From positions 23,350,967-23,414,966 of the forward strand of contig OY821744.1 of assembly GCA_963682055.1 (NCBI GenBank): 64,000 nt of DNA. Reading direction: 5' to 3'. Under the pieces are notes generated by a model. It was not told where the DNA came from. It made no database searches and saw only the letters and a program-made list of their open reading frames with translations. This DNA is from Primula veris (lineage: Eukaryota > Streptophyta > Magnoliopsida > Ericales > Primulaceae). This document shows positions 1-10,357 of this stretch, piece after piece; position 1 is the stretch's first letter; every line of letters starts with the position of its first letter. The translations under genes and the position numbers were made by a program.

Positions 1-626
1 GTTATGGTACACATTTTGCAGGAGAAACTCAAAGTTCAAGCCACCAAAAAATCATGGCAAGAGTTTATTAAGTTGGGAGTAGACAGATGGGGTAGTAATG
101 CAACCTGGAATAGCACATCAAAACTTTATGTGTGACATGATATGCTACATTTGGAGTGCCAGAAATAAAAATGTTTTTGAAAATAAAAAGCTCAAGGCTG
201 AGTGGATTATTAGCCAAATTAATCTAAATATATAAGCCAGATTGAAGTACTGTATTCGAGACAATTAAAGTTGGACAGGTTGTATTGTCCGGTGTTGTTT
301 GTGGGTTTTGCTGTGTTGCTTAACTCTTTTGTATAGTTGGTATAAATTATATTGCACTACTAGTTTGTCGGAGTTTTTTCACCGCTTGACGTCTATACTT
401 TTAGGGAGGTTTCACTGGTCTTTCCTGAGTTGCGTCTTGTTGGTTTTTCTCTAACAAATGGGAGTATGATATAGATCTTACCATCTCCCAGGCCTGTTGC
501 GTGTATTAAGCAGTTTTAGAGCGAAAGTTGTTTGTTGGTGAATGGTTACGTATGCATTGTAATCTGAGTTAGGTGCCAAATCTTTTATTTTGTTAATATA
601 TACTTACTTACCAAAAAAAAAAAAGC
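1..626 (+). mobile_element. 3' end of a LINE (non-LTR retrotransposon), truncated by the window edge
   Basis: Reading the + strand near 120-240 gives a degenerate peptide with the block IWSARNKNVFENKK, followed by ISQINLNI and then stops. This is the usual C-terminal end of plant L1-type reverse transcriptase polyproteins. About 380 bp of T-rich 3' UTR follows, ending in an uninterrupted A run at about 614-625, as expected for a poly(A)-primed insertion. A stop codon (tgtgtga, about 131-137) already breaks the frame, so this is a dead copy. The 5' part lies outside the window. The LINE assignment rests on motif memory and the A-tail, not on an alignment. Confidence 0.65.
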
Positions 627-1765
627 ATTACCTCCTGCCAAGATGGGCAATAACATTTCTGATTTCCCTATAGATTCAATGGGCTATAAGAACAGACATG
701 TATAGATTTTGTATAAGATCATTTTGGTATGATCGAATGTGATTATATTTTATCTGGAAATAAAGAATGTGATTATATATAGATACGATATATATAGAAG
801 TATTTGTCAATGAGAAGATCATCTGATACATAGGTGATATTCTAAACCTCAAACTCATATTCAAATATTGATATATATATATAATTAGGGATCGAAGATG
901 ATCGATCGATTGAAAGACAACTGACGCCAGTTTGCTGGAGTTGATTCTATGCGGAGCGAACCTCAAGAAAGAAAAATTAATAGCCTCAACGGAAAATTAT
1001 TATTGATCTATACAGTAAAAATCAAGCAATTTTTTTAAGGTCCATCACAGTTGGAGGATATATAAATATTAATTAAGTGGAAACGTATTCATCATTAACC
1101 AATTTAATTAGTGTTGATGTGTTGAAACTGACATCATATACCATGCTCATAGTTTCATGGTGGTATTAAAAAATAATTTGAACAAATAAATTCGTATTTG
1201 TAGCAAATTTTTCTGTATCGTTTGAAAATTTTAGATCAATAGACAAATCAGCTAAGTTTTAAACTCCAGTTTTTTTTTGTTTTTTATATCGTTTATTGTT
1301 ATTGTACTTAAAAAAAAATCAACGACCACACAAGAATTGAGTACTGGTTCCGCCACTTTAAATCACAAATTAAATTGGTTTTAGTAACACATTTAAGCCA
1401 ATACATATTTACCAGGAAAAAAAACATATTCAAGCCAAATTAAACATGTTGTAATTTTAGCATCATTACATATTGTAAGTTTATGTAAATAATGACTAAA
1501 GAATACAAATTGAAACTATATTTTAGAATTGTCGGTTATAAACATTTATATAAAACTAATTTTACAATAAGAATGTAGTATAAACTAAAATTCGGTAGCA
1601 AACTAATTTAGAAAATCATTTTATCAAAATGTGTTTTCAGGTTTTTGGTTCGATTCAATTATTTTTCATTTTTAAAAATATAAAACGAAACCACACAAAT
1701 TTTTACTTCGGTTTCAGTTTGTCTTTTTTATTTTGAAAACCAAACCGAACGATTCGGTTCCCCGA
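627..1765. other. AT-rich intergenic DNA, no gene seen
   Basis: No coding region is convincing here; short open frames on either strand lack recognisable motifs. Around 1636-1760 the sequence has facing ggttcg- and aaccaaaccgaac-type blocks, like the ends of degenerate hAT-type MITEs, but I could not fix both termini. Confidence 0.4.
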
Positions 1766-2249
1766 CTATGTAGGACGGACACGGATTCGTGTGTCCGGCA
1801 CTACTCGACACGGATACGGTAAAACGACAAGTTCTAAAAATTGAGACACGACACGGTTAGGACATGACAACTAAATAATAATAAATATTATTTATATGGT
1901 TTAAAAAATTTGTTTATAAAAACAAGAAAAAGTATAAATATATTAATTACAAGATACATATCTTAGTAATCATTACATTTTATTAGTTAATTTTTTAGAT
2001 AAAATTGTAAAATTTGAATGTTAAGTAATTGTTTAGTTGTATAATTTGTATTTCTCCCGCTCTTAAAGTGTGCACAATATTTTAGAAAGTGTCCAGACGT
2101 GTTCGTAGAAGTGTCCGCATGGTTAACATTTCAATACGTTAAGGACACGAGAGTTGAAGCGTTTGACACGTAAAATGGAATGTCGGACGGGTGTTCGTGT
2201 GTCTGACACGACACTTTTAACTTTTTTTTGGAGTGTCCGTGTATCATAG
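1766..2249. mobile_element. degenerate terminal-inverted-repeat element
   Basis: The left end (ctatgtaggacggacacgga) and the right end (gtccgtgtatcatag) are imperfect inverted repeats. Inside each end is a second inverted block rich in cgtgtgtc/gacacg. The roughly 480-bp interior is AT-rich and non-coding. This is the build of a non-autonomous DNA transposon. I could not establish a target duplication, and the superfamily is unknown. Confidence 0.45.
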
Positions 2250-2517
2250 ATTCCCAATTTGGTTTGATTTTTCGGGAAAAAGTCTCATCCCTGGTCTCTA
2301 AAATAGTCCAACTACTCTCTCTATCCTAATTTATTTGGCCACTATTCTTTATTTGAATGTCTTAAATTATATGGCATTTTACTAAATTAATATCTCACTT
2401 TATCGTATTTTACTATGTTATCCTTTCTTCAAAACATATAAACTATACTAACCAACATAAATAAGGGGAAAAAGTTTAAATTAAACTTAAAAAGTAAAGC
2501 TTTCATCGTCTCCCATT

Positions 2518-2693
2518 CAATGTTTTAAAAGGCGTGACTCGACGGAAATTAGGCTAAGCCTAAACACTTAACAGATTAGGCGGAATTAGAAAAGATTAGA
2601 CGAATTATGAGATGATTAAGCGGAATTATACAGCATTATGTGCTAGACGATCAACTTGCACCTAAATTTCGTCTTACGCCTTTTAGAACATTG
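2518..2693. mobile_element. hAT-type MITE, copy 1 (176 bp)
   Basis: Terminal inverted repeats are caatgttttaaaaggcg (left) and, read inward from the right end, caatgttctaaaaggcg, with one mismatch. Direct repeats of 8 bp flank the element: ctcccatt at 2510-2517 and gtcccatt at 2694-2701 (7 of 8 match). Eight-base target duplications are the hallmark of hAT elements. The interior has no coding capacity. Related, longer copies lie at 25635-26173 and 47066-47611. Confidence 0.75.
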
Positions 2694-2701
2694 GTCCCAT
2701 T

Positions 2702-4101
2702 AGATTTTTCATTTTTTTTCATGCAGCCCGTATGATTTGGAAGGGAGGGGTTAGTAATTTGTTTTCTTGTGAATTTAGGGCGTGTTTGGCAGACAATTTA
2801 GAAGCCCTTCCTAGTATAAGAAGCTTGTTTGACATAAAACAATGTGTTTGGTGAGTTAAAAAGATGGACTTCCCAAAAAACAAGGACGTGGGGAAACCCA
2901 TTTTAGATAAGTACAATTTTGATGCTTTTTGGATAAGTGCATTCAGTCCACTTTCTCGGGAAGTCATAATATTGAAAAAAACTGATATGCGTAAAACACT
3001 CTCACATTTCTTTATCAACTCTTTCTCTCTCTTCTATTCCCCTAATAGTTTTCACATGAATTATCTATCTATTTCACTCTTTCTGGGCTTATATATAGGT
3101 AATATATGCTCACATATAACACACGAAATTACAACACCAATTTTGGACGTGTGTGGAGTTTGATTCATAATCTCAAAGAGAGCTAACCTCCATTTGACTT
3201 TGTATTCATTCACCCTAAGTACTCACAGGTTCATCTCTTTCTCATTTATAATTTACCCAATTAATTTATTTTAATCTTGTATTCAATTAGAGCAAATTTA
3301 ATCCGATCTATATACGCATATATTCATGGATAAATATAGATATGTTATCAAATAATTAGAAAGATTAGAGCGTACTTTGTTTCTTATTGCAGTTTTGGTT
3401 GGATAAATTAGGAGGTAGCCGGGTAATTAAAGATTGCTATTTTAGCTATTTTCTCAGCTTCAAATAAGTCTGCTTATAGTTGAAAAGATTACTTCTTTAC
3501 AAGTGAAATCATCATTTTAACTCCGTATCATTTCAGATATGTTTGTATATTTTAATTTATTAATTGGTTACGGTTTTTATTGTTGTTGTTTAACATAGGT
3601 TAGCAATTAAGTACCCAACATCTCGCATTTGTTCATAAAAATAGTTGTTTTGAATCGATTATTTGACAGTTTGTATATGTATTGCATAATACCGAGCTAA
3701 GCATTTTTCAATTGTTTGGTTGCAGATTTTGACCTACTTTTATTGCTTTTCTGCTTAGAATCAAGGAGCATTAGAAAATGTGATTTTTACTGGTTGAGTT
3801 ATATTTCTTTAATATAACAATGGAAGATTGTAGAATTGGAAGCAATTTTTGGTCGATTTAAGCTGTTGCTGTATAGCTTAATAATGTATATTTTTCTTGT
3901 TTGTTTCATGTAAACAAAGACTTGATGGATACTGAATAGTAGGAGTATTAGAGATTATATTGGACCATGTAAAAATGTAAGTTAACCTCACACTTTCATT
4001 TGTCACAACTCACAATTGTTACAAAATGGGAAAATTTAATTTCAGTACCCATTTAATTGTTAAACCGTAAGATGGTCCAGGGGTAAAGCTTCCTTTAAAA
4101 T
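2702..4101. other. non-coding DNA left of the Harbinger transposase
   Basis: No gene is seen. At 2778 the sequence ttagggcgtgtttggc resembles a PIF/Harbinger terminus preceded by a TTA target site, so this stretch could be the left non-coding part of the element whose transposase follows. The matching right end was not found. Confidence 0.3.
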
Positions 4102-5047
4102 AATGAAAGAAATCATAAGTTGCAAGAAGAGTTTCAACATTCTTGAGAGACTATCAGTAGACATTTTAATGCAGTATTAAGAGCGTTGGTTACTTTTTCT
4201 ATGTCTATCATCGTTCCTCCATCTTATGATCGGATCCCTAATTATATTCGTCACAATTACAGATTGTATCCACATTTTAAGGTTAGACTTTTCTTCTTCT
4301 GAAGTGTATAGGCTACTAGTTTGAAGTGACATAAATTCATTTATATAGGTTTTGGTTTTATCCCAGGGTTGTATTGGTGCAATCGATGACACACATGTTG
4401 ATGCAGTTATTCCAGTCGGTGAACAATTAGCATTTCGTGGAAAAAAAGGCAATTGCATGCAAAATGTGTTGGCTGCATGTTCATTTGACATGCAATTTAC
4501 TTTTGTTTGGGCGGGATGGGAAGGATCAGCTCATTATTCACGTATATTACACGAAGCACTTATTCATCTGACATTAAACTTTCAAAAACCAACTAGTGGT
4601 AATTTTATGTCATTTTATAAGCCTAATTATTGTCTTTTCATGATCATATTTTATAAGTCTGATTATTTTATTTCAGGTAAATTTTTTCTCGTTGATGCTG
4701 GTTATCCTAATATGAAGGGTTTTCTTACGCCATTTAAGACAAAACGCTATCATAGATCAGATTTTTAAAATGGTGATCCACCAAGGGGTTTAAAAGAACT
4801 ATTTAACCGCAGACATTCATCATTGAGAAATGTTATCGAACGTTGCTTTGGTGTGTGGAAAGCTAGATGGCCGATTTTGCGATGTATGTCTTCATATCCA
4901 TTTGATACGCAAAGGTTAATTTTCGTGGCATCGATGGCAGTACATAATTTTATTAGACAAGAGGTAAAATTTGATGCGGAATTCAGAAGTTGCGATGAAA
5001 AAAGAGAAAATGAGAATTCAAATGATGAATATGGAAACGATGAATAA
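4102..5047 (+). pseudogene. PIF/Harbinger transposase (DDE_Tnp_4/HARBI1-like), degenerate
   Basis: Family blocks occur in order on the + strand: ETISRHFNAVL, YPHFK/GCIGAIDDTHV (first catalytic Asp), NVLAACSFDMQFTFVWAGWEG, FFLVDAGYPN (second Asp), and RNVIERCFGVWKARWPIL followed by VHNFIRQE. Two introns are visible, 4282-4366 and 4599-4676; both have GT..AG ends and both keep the frame. The gene is broken by a TGA at 4144-4146, within the block before ETISRHF, and a TAA at 4766-4768, after RYHRSDF. The final part (4769-5047) continues in the same frame. In active elements this nuclease-like protein cuts and joins transposon ends together with a Myb/SANT partner. No partner gene was recognised nearby. 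The gypsy element starts 159 bp downstream. Confidence 0.85.
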
Positions 5048-5200
5048 ACGCATAATATCGCTGAATAAAATGAAATGGATCTTACTCGGATGGCAATTGC
5101 AAATTCTATTCTTGCATCATATAACAATTGTTAAAAATGTTTTTTAAAACAAAATTATTGTTCGTAGTAGGTTGTTTTTACATATTTATTTAGCAATAAT

Positions 5201-5205
5201 GCTTT
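5201..5205. repeat. target-site duplication of the gypsy element, left
   Basis: gcttt directly precedes the TG of the left LTR. The same five bases directly follow the CA of the right LTR at 22387-22391. Confidence 0.9.
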
Positions 5206-5762
5206 TGATAAAGCCATAACTTTGTTCGGTGGCGTTAGGCTTTTCAACAATAATATAATGTAAAAGAGGATAAATATTGAACACTTCTTTATTCTTTATT
5301 ATTGCTCGATGATTGTTCTTGCTCGGATTACAATTTTTTATAGCACTACTTAACGTTACAACTTGCTCTTCAATCTTGGTCTTTCTTGGTCTTCGATGAT
5401 CGGTCTTTAGTCTTGCTCGGTTTGCTTTATGTTGTGCTAAGATCTGACAAGTTTTTTTCTTTTCTCTCCTTCTCTCTATATTTTTGAGATTGATTTCTGG
5501 GTCCCTCTTTTAGGGGAGGTACTTGGCTATTTATAGGCAATTATGCCTCATAGGATGTTGACAAATGTCACCATCTTAGGCGCCACCTCATGGGCTTTTC
5601 CATTGTGGACCTTTCCTACTGGGCTGGACCTTTATAGATAATGGCCTATTTAGGAAAGCTCTCTTGGACCATGAGTTTTTGGGTTTTAGCATTGGGTACC
5701 CTCTAATAATGGGTGGGTCGACCCGAATAGACATATTTGGGTCCAATTTTTATGTTCTATCA
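5206..5762 (-). repeat. LTR of the gypsy element (3' LTR by coding direction)
   Basis: On the + strand it starts tgataaagccataac and ends tatgttctatca. On the transcribed - strand it keeps an intact TATA-like block (+ strand tatttata at 5528-5535). Compared with the right copy it lacks 6 bp near its right end and carries scattered substitutions. Confidence 0.93.
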
Positions 5763-5790
5763 AGTGCTCCCTGACTTTCTCGGTGTGGTC
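5763..5790 (-). promoter_or_regulatory. candidate polypurine tract next to the 3' LTR
   Basis: Read on the - strand, the bases just before the 3' LTR are purine-rich (gagaaagtcagggagcact), in the position where plus-strand DNA priming occurs. The tract is imperfect, so the call rests mainly on position. Confidence 0.45.
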
Positions 5791-5975
5791 TCCACGCCGA
5801 GGGAGTCATGATCGGTCTGTCGAGGATGTTACTTCGGTCTTGCTGTTCCCAATGCTTCATCGAGAAATGCAACAGATTTATGATTGTTCCTTGGGGCCCA
5901 TTGAGGTCATTTAAGAAGTTCTATCTTGATATCTTTATTCGAGGAAAACCCCTGACTTTCCCAATATTTATCTAC

Positions 5976-5982
5976 TATAAAA
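5976..5982 (+). promoter_or_regulatory. TATA box of antisense mini-gene A
   Basis: TATAAAA, 60 bp before the ATG at 6036. The spacing suits a plant promoter with a short leader. Confidence 0.55.
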
Positions 5983-6035
5983 GGAAGTGCCCCATCCTCA
6001 ATCATCCAATTTATTATTACTTTTACTGTGACGCA

Positions 6036-6347
6036 ATGGCTTCTCCCCAGGGTTCCACAGGAGATAACTCTTCAGATTACATCGCATATTTGGAGAATGA
6101 AGTCCAGAAAGCTCGTGTCGCGAAGAGGAAGCTGGCTGTTGCGACCAAAAAGTTATCTGATATGGATGCGGCTCATCATTTGACGATGGCCGATCTGGAT
6201 TGGGCCTCTGAACGGATAAAGAGGCTCGAAGCCGCTCTGGGTAAGCAAAGGGCAGCAAAAAGAGCCTATAAGCTTGCCTTCAAGGAGCTGCATGATCGGT
6301 CCAAACCGGGGTCGGATGATGTTGAAGCAAGCTCTTCCTCGGAATAA
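6036..6347 (+). CDS. antisense mini-gene A: small coiled-coil protein inside the gypsy element
   Basis: A 103-residue ORF starting MASPQGSTGDN. I chose this start over the longer upstream frame because it lies 60 bp after a TATA box and aligns with the start of mini-gene B. Residues about 20-90 are rich in charged and Leu/Ala heptads (YIAYLENEVQKARVAKRKL, then RIKRLEAALGKQRAAKRAYK), predicting one or two coiled coils. The tail is acidic and serine-rich (DDVEASSSSE). A polyadenylation-like AATAAA lies at 6412-6417. It runs opposite to gag-pol and starts only 274 bp from the 3' LTR. No enzymatic motif is visible and the function is unknown. It is a tandem paralogue of the next ORF. Confidence 0.6.
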   Translation: MASPQGSTGDNSSDYIAYLENEVQKARVAKRKLAVATKKLSDMDAAHHLTMADLDWASERIKRLEAALGKQRAAKRAYKLAFKELHDRSKPGSDDVEASSSSE

Positions 6348-6579
6348 TTAGCTTTTGTAATTTCTTTTGTATTGGGTATCATCCCCAAGTTGTAATCGAA
6401 TCACTGGAATTAATAAAATATTTCCTTATTCTCGTTCTGGTCTGTTTATCTTCTTAATACTTCATTGGATGATTGTAGTTGGACTTGAACTGTTGTTAAT
6501 TAGCCATAAATGTCTTTGGGAAGTTCAAGAGGGTTAGTCTTTTTTCGAGATGACCTTTGATCTAACCCTTATTTCTTCC

Positions 6580-6586
6580 TATAAAA
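6580..6586 (+). promoter_or_regulatory. TATA box of antisense mini-gene B
   Basis: TATAAAA followed by a G run, 57 bp before the ATG at 6637. This is almost the same geometry as in mini-gene A. Confidence 0.55.
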
Positions 6587-6636
6587 GGGGGCTGTACCTG
6601 TCTTTTTTGTATAATTCATTCTTCATTAACGAACAA

Positions 6637-6975
6637 ATGGCTTTTCCTCATGAAACTAGTGGTGACAACCTTCCTGAGTACGCTGCTCATCTAGAGGAGG
6701 AGGTGAGGAAAGCTCGTATTCTTGAAAGGAGGGTTGCCTCTTTGACCATGGAAGCTCGTCGTGCTGTTGAAATGGACGAGCGATTGGACGCTTTGGAGAG
6801 TGAATACCAGAGGTCTTTGATCGACAATATTTGAGCACGTGCTTGGATCAAAGAGCTTGAGGCTTCTAGGGATAGACATATTGCGTCCAAGAGGGCTTAT
6901 AAATTGGCCCTCAAGGAAGTGTATGCTCGGTCTAAAAAGAGGCCGGATGATGAAGTAGGCCCTTCTGCAAAATAA
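6637..6975 (+). pseudogene. antisense mini-gene B: paralogue of A with an internal stop
   Basis: The start, MAFPHETSGDN, matches mini-gene A residue by residue in spacing, as do AAHLEEEVRKARILERRV and, further on, SKRAYKLALKEVYARSK. A TGA at 6832-6834 stops the frame after 65 codons. Reading on in the same frame gives the A-like C-terminal half up to a TAA at 6973-6975. A polyadenylation-like AATAAA follows at 7034-7039. The 601-bp spacing between the two ATGs indicates a tandem duplication of a whole unit (promoter, ORF, poly(A) signal) inside the element. Confidence 0.65.
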
Positions 6976-7380
6976 TTCTCTTTTGTAATTTCCTTTTGTT
7001 GACTATCATTTTGTAATGAAGTTTCGATCAATCAATAAAAATTCTTCTTTTTCTTGTTCTTATCTGATTTATTTTCCCAATGCATTTATCTTTACTGCAC
7101 ACGCATGTGGCTCATTAATGGGTTTTATCGAGTCTTGTGTTTGACCTTATCCACTGGATTTTCTCGAGCCCAGTGCAAATAATATATTCAATGTTCCTTG
7201 AGATTGTTGCACTTCCCCATAAGGACACGTGTGCATATCTTTTTCCCATACCTAATAAAATAATGGCACAAATCCAAGAGTTGTTTTTGAACAGTCGCGT
7301 CTCTTTTAATGCACACGCTTCTTCAAACCTTTTCTGGCTAACGGTTGCGATTCTTCACCTTACGCCTTTATCAATTAATC

Positions 7381-7388
7381 TATAAATA
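7381..7388 (+). promoter_or_regulatory. TATA box of antisense mini-gene C
   Basis: TATAAATA, 86 bp before the ATG at 7467. Confidence 0.55.
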
Positions 7389-7466
7389 CCCCTTCGAAGC
7401 TTGTATCTTTTCATAATCTCTTCATACCAGTTTCTTTCTACATATATTCTTATTCTATATATTGCG

Positions 7467-7706
7467 ATGGCTTCCCCCTTTTCCAATCCCTCATTGACTT
7501 TGCAAGTGGAAGCTTTCAAGGCATCTTATGGCAATGCCTTGAAGCTTTTGAGAGATGTCGAGGTGGAGTTAGAGACAATGCGTGGTCTCCATAAGGAGAT
7601 GGTGAGAGAGTTGACTTGGTTGAAGGCCGAGCTGGATTACTGCAGGCGTGCCAATCAATCCTTGCTTGATGAGAACACAGTTCTAAGGAGGAATCCGTCG
7701 CTCTAA
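7467..7706 (+). CDS. antisense mini-gene C: 79-residue coiled-coil protein
   Basis: The ORF starts MASPFSNPSLTLQVEAFK and is helical throughout, with heptad-like hydrophobic spacing (LLRDVEVELETM, then ELTWLKAELDYCRRANQSLL). The segment TWLKAELDYCRRA resembles SWLKADLKCAQTE in mini-gene E, so C and E may share ancestry. The ATG lies 86 bp behind a TATA box. No catalytic motif is present and the function is unknown. The protein would be made from a transcript antisense to the retrotransposon genome. Confidence 0.55.
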   Translation: MASPFSNPSLTLQVEAFKASYGNALKLLRDVEVELETMRGLHKEMVRELTWLKAELDYCRRANQSLLDENTVLRRNPSL

Positions 7707-8457
7707 GATGCTGCAAGTCCAGCGGGGCCCTCTCATCAATACCGACCATCTTCCTCCCAATAATTTCTTTTTTCTTTATTCTCTTGCACTCTTCTTCTTT
7801 TCCTCTTTTTCTGTTTTATACTTTCTTCTCTCACATTTTTTTCATTTTCCTCTTTTTTTTTGTGTTCTCTCTATTTGAGCACTATTAGTTTTTCTTCTTC
7901 ATTTTCTTGCTTGTTTAATATTTTCTTCTCCCACACTTTTGTGGGCTTTCTTCTTTTTCTTTTTCTTCTGTCTTATGTTTCTTTTTCTTCGTATTTCTCT
8001 TTTCTTCTTTATGTTCCTCTTCTTTTTTTTATGCTTCTTTCCTTCGCGTCTCTTGTTCGCTCGGCTCGTTGATATAGTCAATCTTCTTTGGACATTGTCT
8101 TCTGATGTAATCGACCTTCTTTTGATGTCCTCTGTTTAATGAACACCGATGTAATAGATTTTCTTTTGGGGTTGTCCTCTGTTTTATGAACACCGATGTA
8201 ATAGATTTTCTTTTGGGGTTGCCCTCTGATGTAGTGAATTATCTATGTAATCCCATTAATGAAATATATATTTGCATCTTCTGTTGTTCTTGTTATGTTG
8301 CTTTTGTGGTTTGCCGTTTTCTGCCCTTGTCAGAATCATCAAGTACTTGTCTTTTCTTCTTGTATAGTGTTGTACCGTACCCACGTGAAATCTGAGTCAT
8401 GGCAGGTTAGTCAAAGATGCATGTTCCCAAACATGTCAGAGCATATCATCTTTGCTC
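7707..8457 (+). other. spacer with pyrimidine-rich tract and 47-bp direct repeat
   Basis: Positions 7760-8050 are almost entirely T and C on the + strand. From 8129 to about 8221 a unit containing gaacaccgatgtaatag occurs twice in tandem, 47 bp apart. Open frames in the tract are low-complexity and not credible. Confidence 0.6.
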
Positions 8458-8465
8458 TATAAATA
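8458..8465 (+). promoter_or_regulatory. TATA box of antisense mini-gene D
   Basis: TATAAATA, 106 bp before the ATG at 8564. Confidence 0.55.
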
Positions 8466-8563
8466 CTCCTCAACCTTTCTTTAGGATATTATCCTTTTTC
8501 ATAAACTTTTGTTTGCTTCTCCCTCATCTCTCATCTCCTTCTGTATTATAACAATTTTCAAAA

Positions 8564-9043
8564 ATGTCTGAGCCCGTGGTGAGATATCATGCCCAGATGA
8601 AGGACTTGGATGCTGAGGTATCGCGGGTCCGTCATCGAATGGCTAGGCTTGAGAAGGAGTATGGTGCCCTGGCTGTGAGCTTGTTCAACTCGCATCCCGA
8701 GGAGACCGTTAAATGGATCGAGATTTCGGCCTTGAGTTGTCAGCTCGATCGCTTGTTGGCGTGTAGAAATCATTTGGCCAACTTCTGGTATGAGGCCGAG
8801 GAGATTTGGGACCATGCCCAGGATGAGTTTGACAACTCTCCTCAAGGTCTAGCTAGCATGACGGTCAAGAATGCTCGGCTTAAAGAACAAGTTACTGCCC
8901 TTATTGGTGAGAATGCCTATCTTGCCAGGGAGAATGAGTGCTTGGTTGTTATGAACGACTCATACCAAGCTCGGTTAAATTGTTCTGCTCGGGTAGCCCT
9001 TTCTCGGTCCGGCAGTTCGGTTTTCCCGCCCATTAATCCTTAA
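8564..9043 (+). CDS. antisense mini-gene D: 159-residue coiled-coil protein
   Basis: The largest of the single-exon mini-genes. Its start, MSEPVVRYHAQMKDLDAEV, is the first ATG after the TATA box. Two helical stretches are evident, about residues 8-75 and 100-145, the second containing NARLKEQVTALIGENAYLA. A more basic, serine-rich tail follows. It has no recognised domain. The open frame is intact, which is notable because gag-pol in the same element is full of stops. Confidence 0.6.
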   Translation: MSEPVVRYHAQMKDLDAEVSRVRHRMARLEKEYGALAVSLFNSHPEETVKWIEISALSCQLDRLLACRNHLANFWYEAEEIWDHAQDEFDNSPQGLASMTVKNARLKEQVTALIGENAYLARENECLVVMNDSYQARLNCSARVALSRSGSSVFPPINP

Positions 9044-9100
9044 TTTTATTGGGCCTGTTTTCTGATGTATTTTTCTCACTTAGGAAATTGTATCAACTGT

Positions 9101-9183
9101 TGTACCTTTTCGTATTTCGTGCCTTTTTTGTTATTCTGAACTGTTGCAACGCCTCGTACTTGTGCCTTTTCGTATTTCGTGCC
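9101..9183 (+). repeat. 60-bp-spaced direct repeat between mini-genes D and E
   Basis: The block ccttttcgtatttcgtgcc occurs twice, about 9105-9123 and 9165-9183, in the presumed 3' region of D and the promoter region of E. Confidence 0.7.
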
Positions 9184-9194
9184 CTTTGAGCCTT

Positions 9195-9201
9195 TATAAA
9201 A
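9195..9201 (+). promoter_or_regulatory. TATA box of antisense mini-gene E
   Basis: TATAAAA, 97 bp before the ATG at 9292. Confidence 0.55.
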
Positions 9202-9291
9202 TGCTCCCTATTGTTTGCATTCCATTATTAACTCTTGCATTCTCTCTCCTGTTTTATAATTTTTGTTTCTTCTAACTTGCTTTTATCTAAG

Positions 9292-9654
9292 ATGGCTCCC
9301 ATCACTAGATCTGCTGCCAAAAAGAAAGCCCTTCTTGAAGAGGAGCCTACTTTCATGTTATCCCGTCCCCCCGGTTTTGAGGACTTAACTCCTCTCCAGT
9401 TGAAAGAAATTGAGATGTCATGGCTGAAAGCTGATCTTAAGTGTGCTCAAACCGAAGTCAAGTGGTTTAAAAAGTACTGGGACGAGGAGGGTACTGCTCG
9501 TTTTGAAGCTGAGCAGAAATGCAAGTCTCAGTCTTACGCTTTGCAACAGGCTGAGATGGGTATTTCTCGCTTGATCAAGGAGAGGGATCATCTCCAAGAG
9601 CTCTTGGCAAAGAGGGACGCCGAGGAAGGGGGTAGTTCTAGTGTTCAAAAATAA
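9292..9654 (+). CDS. antisense mini-gene E: 120-residue coiled-coil protein
   Basis: It starts MAPITRSAAKKKALLEEEP; the basic RSAAKKK patch could act in nuclear targeting (inference). From about residue 42 it is helical and charged (MSWLKADLKCAQTEVKWFKK, then RLIKERDHLQELLAKRD), ending in a short glycine/serine tail. The W-LKA-L segment resembles mini-gene C. A polyadenylation-like AATAAA lies at 9729-9734. The frame is intact. The function is unknown. Confidence 0.58.
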   Translation: MAPITRSAAKKKALLEEEPTFMLSRPPGFEDLTPLQLKEIEMSWLKADLKCAQTEVKWFKKYWDEEGTARFEAEQKCKSQSYALQQAEMGISRLIKERDHLQELLAKRDAEEGGSSSVQK

Positions 9655-10357
9655 AGATATGTTGTTACCTTCACGGTCAAAGTTTTTATTTTCTCCGTTG
9701 TAACTGGTTGTTTTCGCCCTTGTGGATGAATAAAAATAGTTTGTTATGTGCTTCCTTTGCATTTTTCATCTCTTTTGGCTATGTTCTTATCCTTGATTAC
9801 CCCCCCGAGAGCGTTGCTAGACTTGGAGGCTGAAGCGCCGTCGAACTAGGAACGGTCTTCGTTGAGCTTGTTCGATGTTCCTGTGGTAATAGATACTGTT
9901 TGGCGTCAAGGAACATACTCAGTGTTCGACCTCGGTGGTAATTATTGTGCCTCATTGCTTGTATTAATATTGGTAGTGTATGCTGGAAGCTTTACGTGGT
10001 GGGGTCCACTGGCCGTTTATATAGGTTCAATGATGTGAACTGCCTGGGGTAGTGGGCGTAGCTTATGACGTGGCAAGATCTGGAGCGTTTAAATGTTAAA
10101 ATATCTGTGGGTTTTTGACTTTTCTGTGGCTGAAAAGAAGGAAACCTCTGTCACACGAAAGGACAGTTAATATTTTATTCCCTTTATTACGGCTCCACTC
10201 CTCTATCTTTCCCAAGTAATTCTTTTTGATCTTAGCTTCTTCCCATAATTTTTCCACTGTTTCTCCTTCTAGGGTTTGTCCTTCTCTCTAGAAAATATCT
10301 TTCGCTATCATCTTCGAAGAGAAAAGATATCACCAAGGCTGTACTGTCCCCGCTATA

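Noticed and set aside
2864..3163. Overlapping open frames on both strands around 2719-3163
   Set aside because: No motif, AT-rich composition and an intact frame on both strands; looks like chance in transposon-end sequence.
7860..8139. Phe/Leu/Ser-rich and, in reverse, Lys-rich open frames
   Set aside because: They are translations of a T/C-rich tract without stop codons, not proteins.
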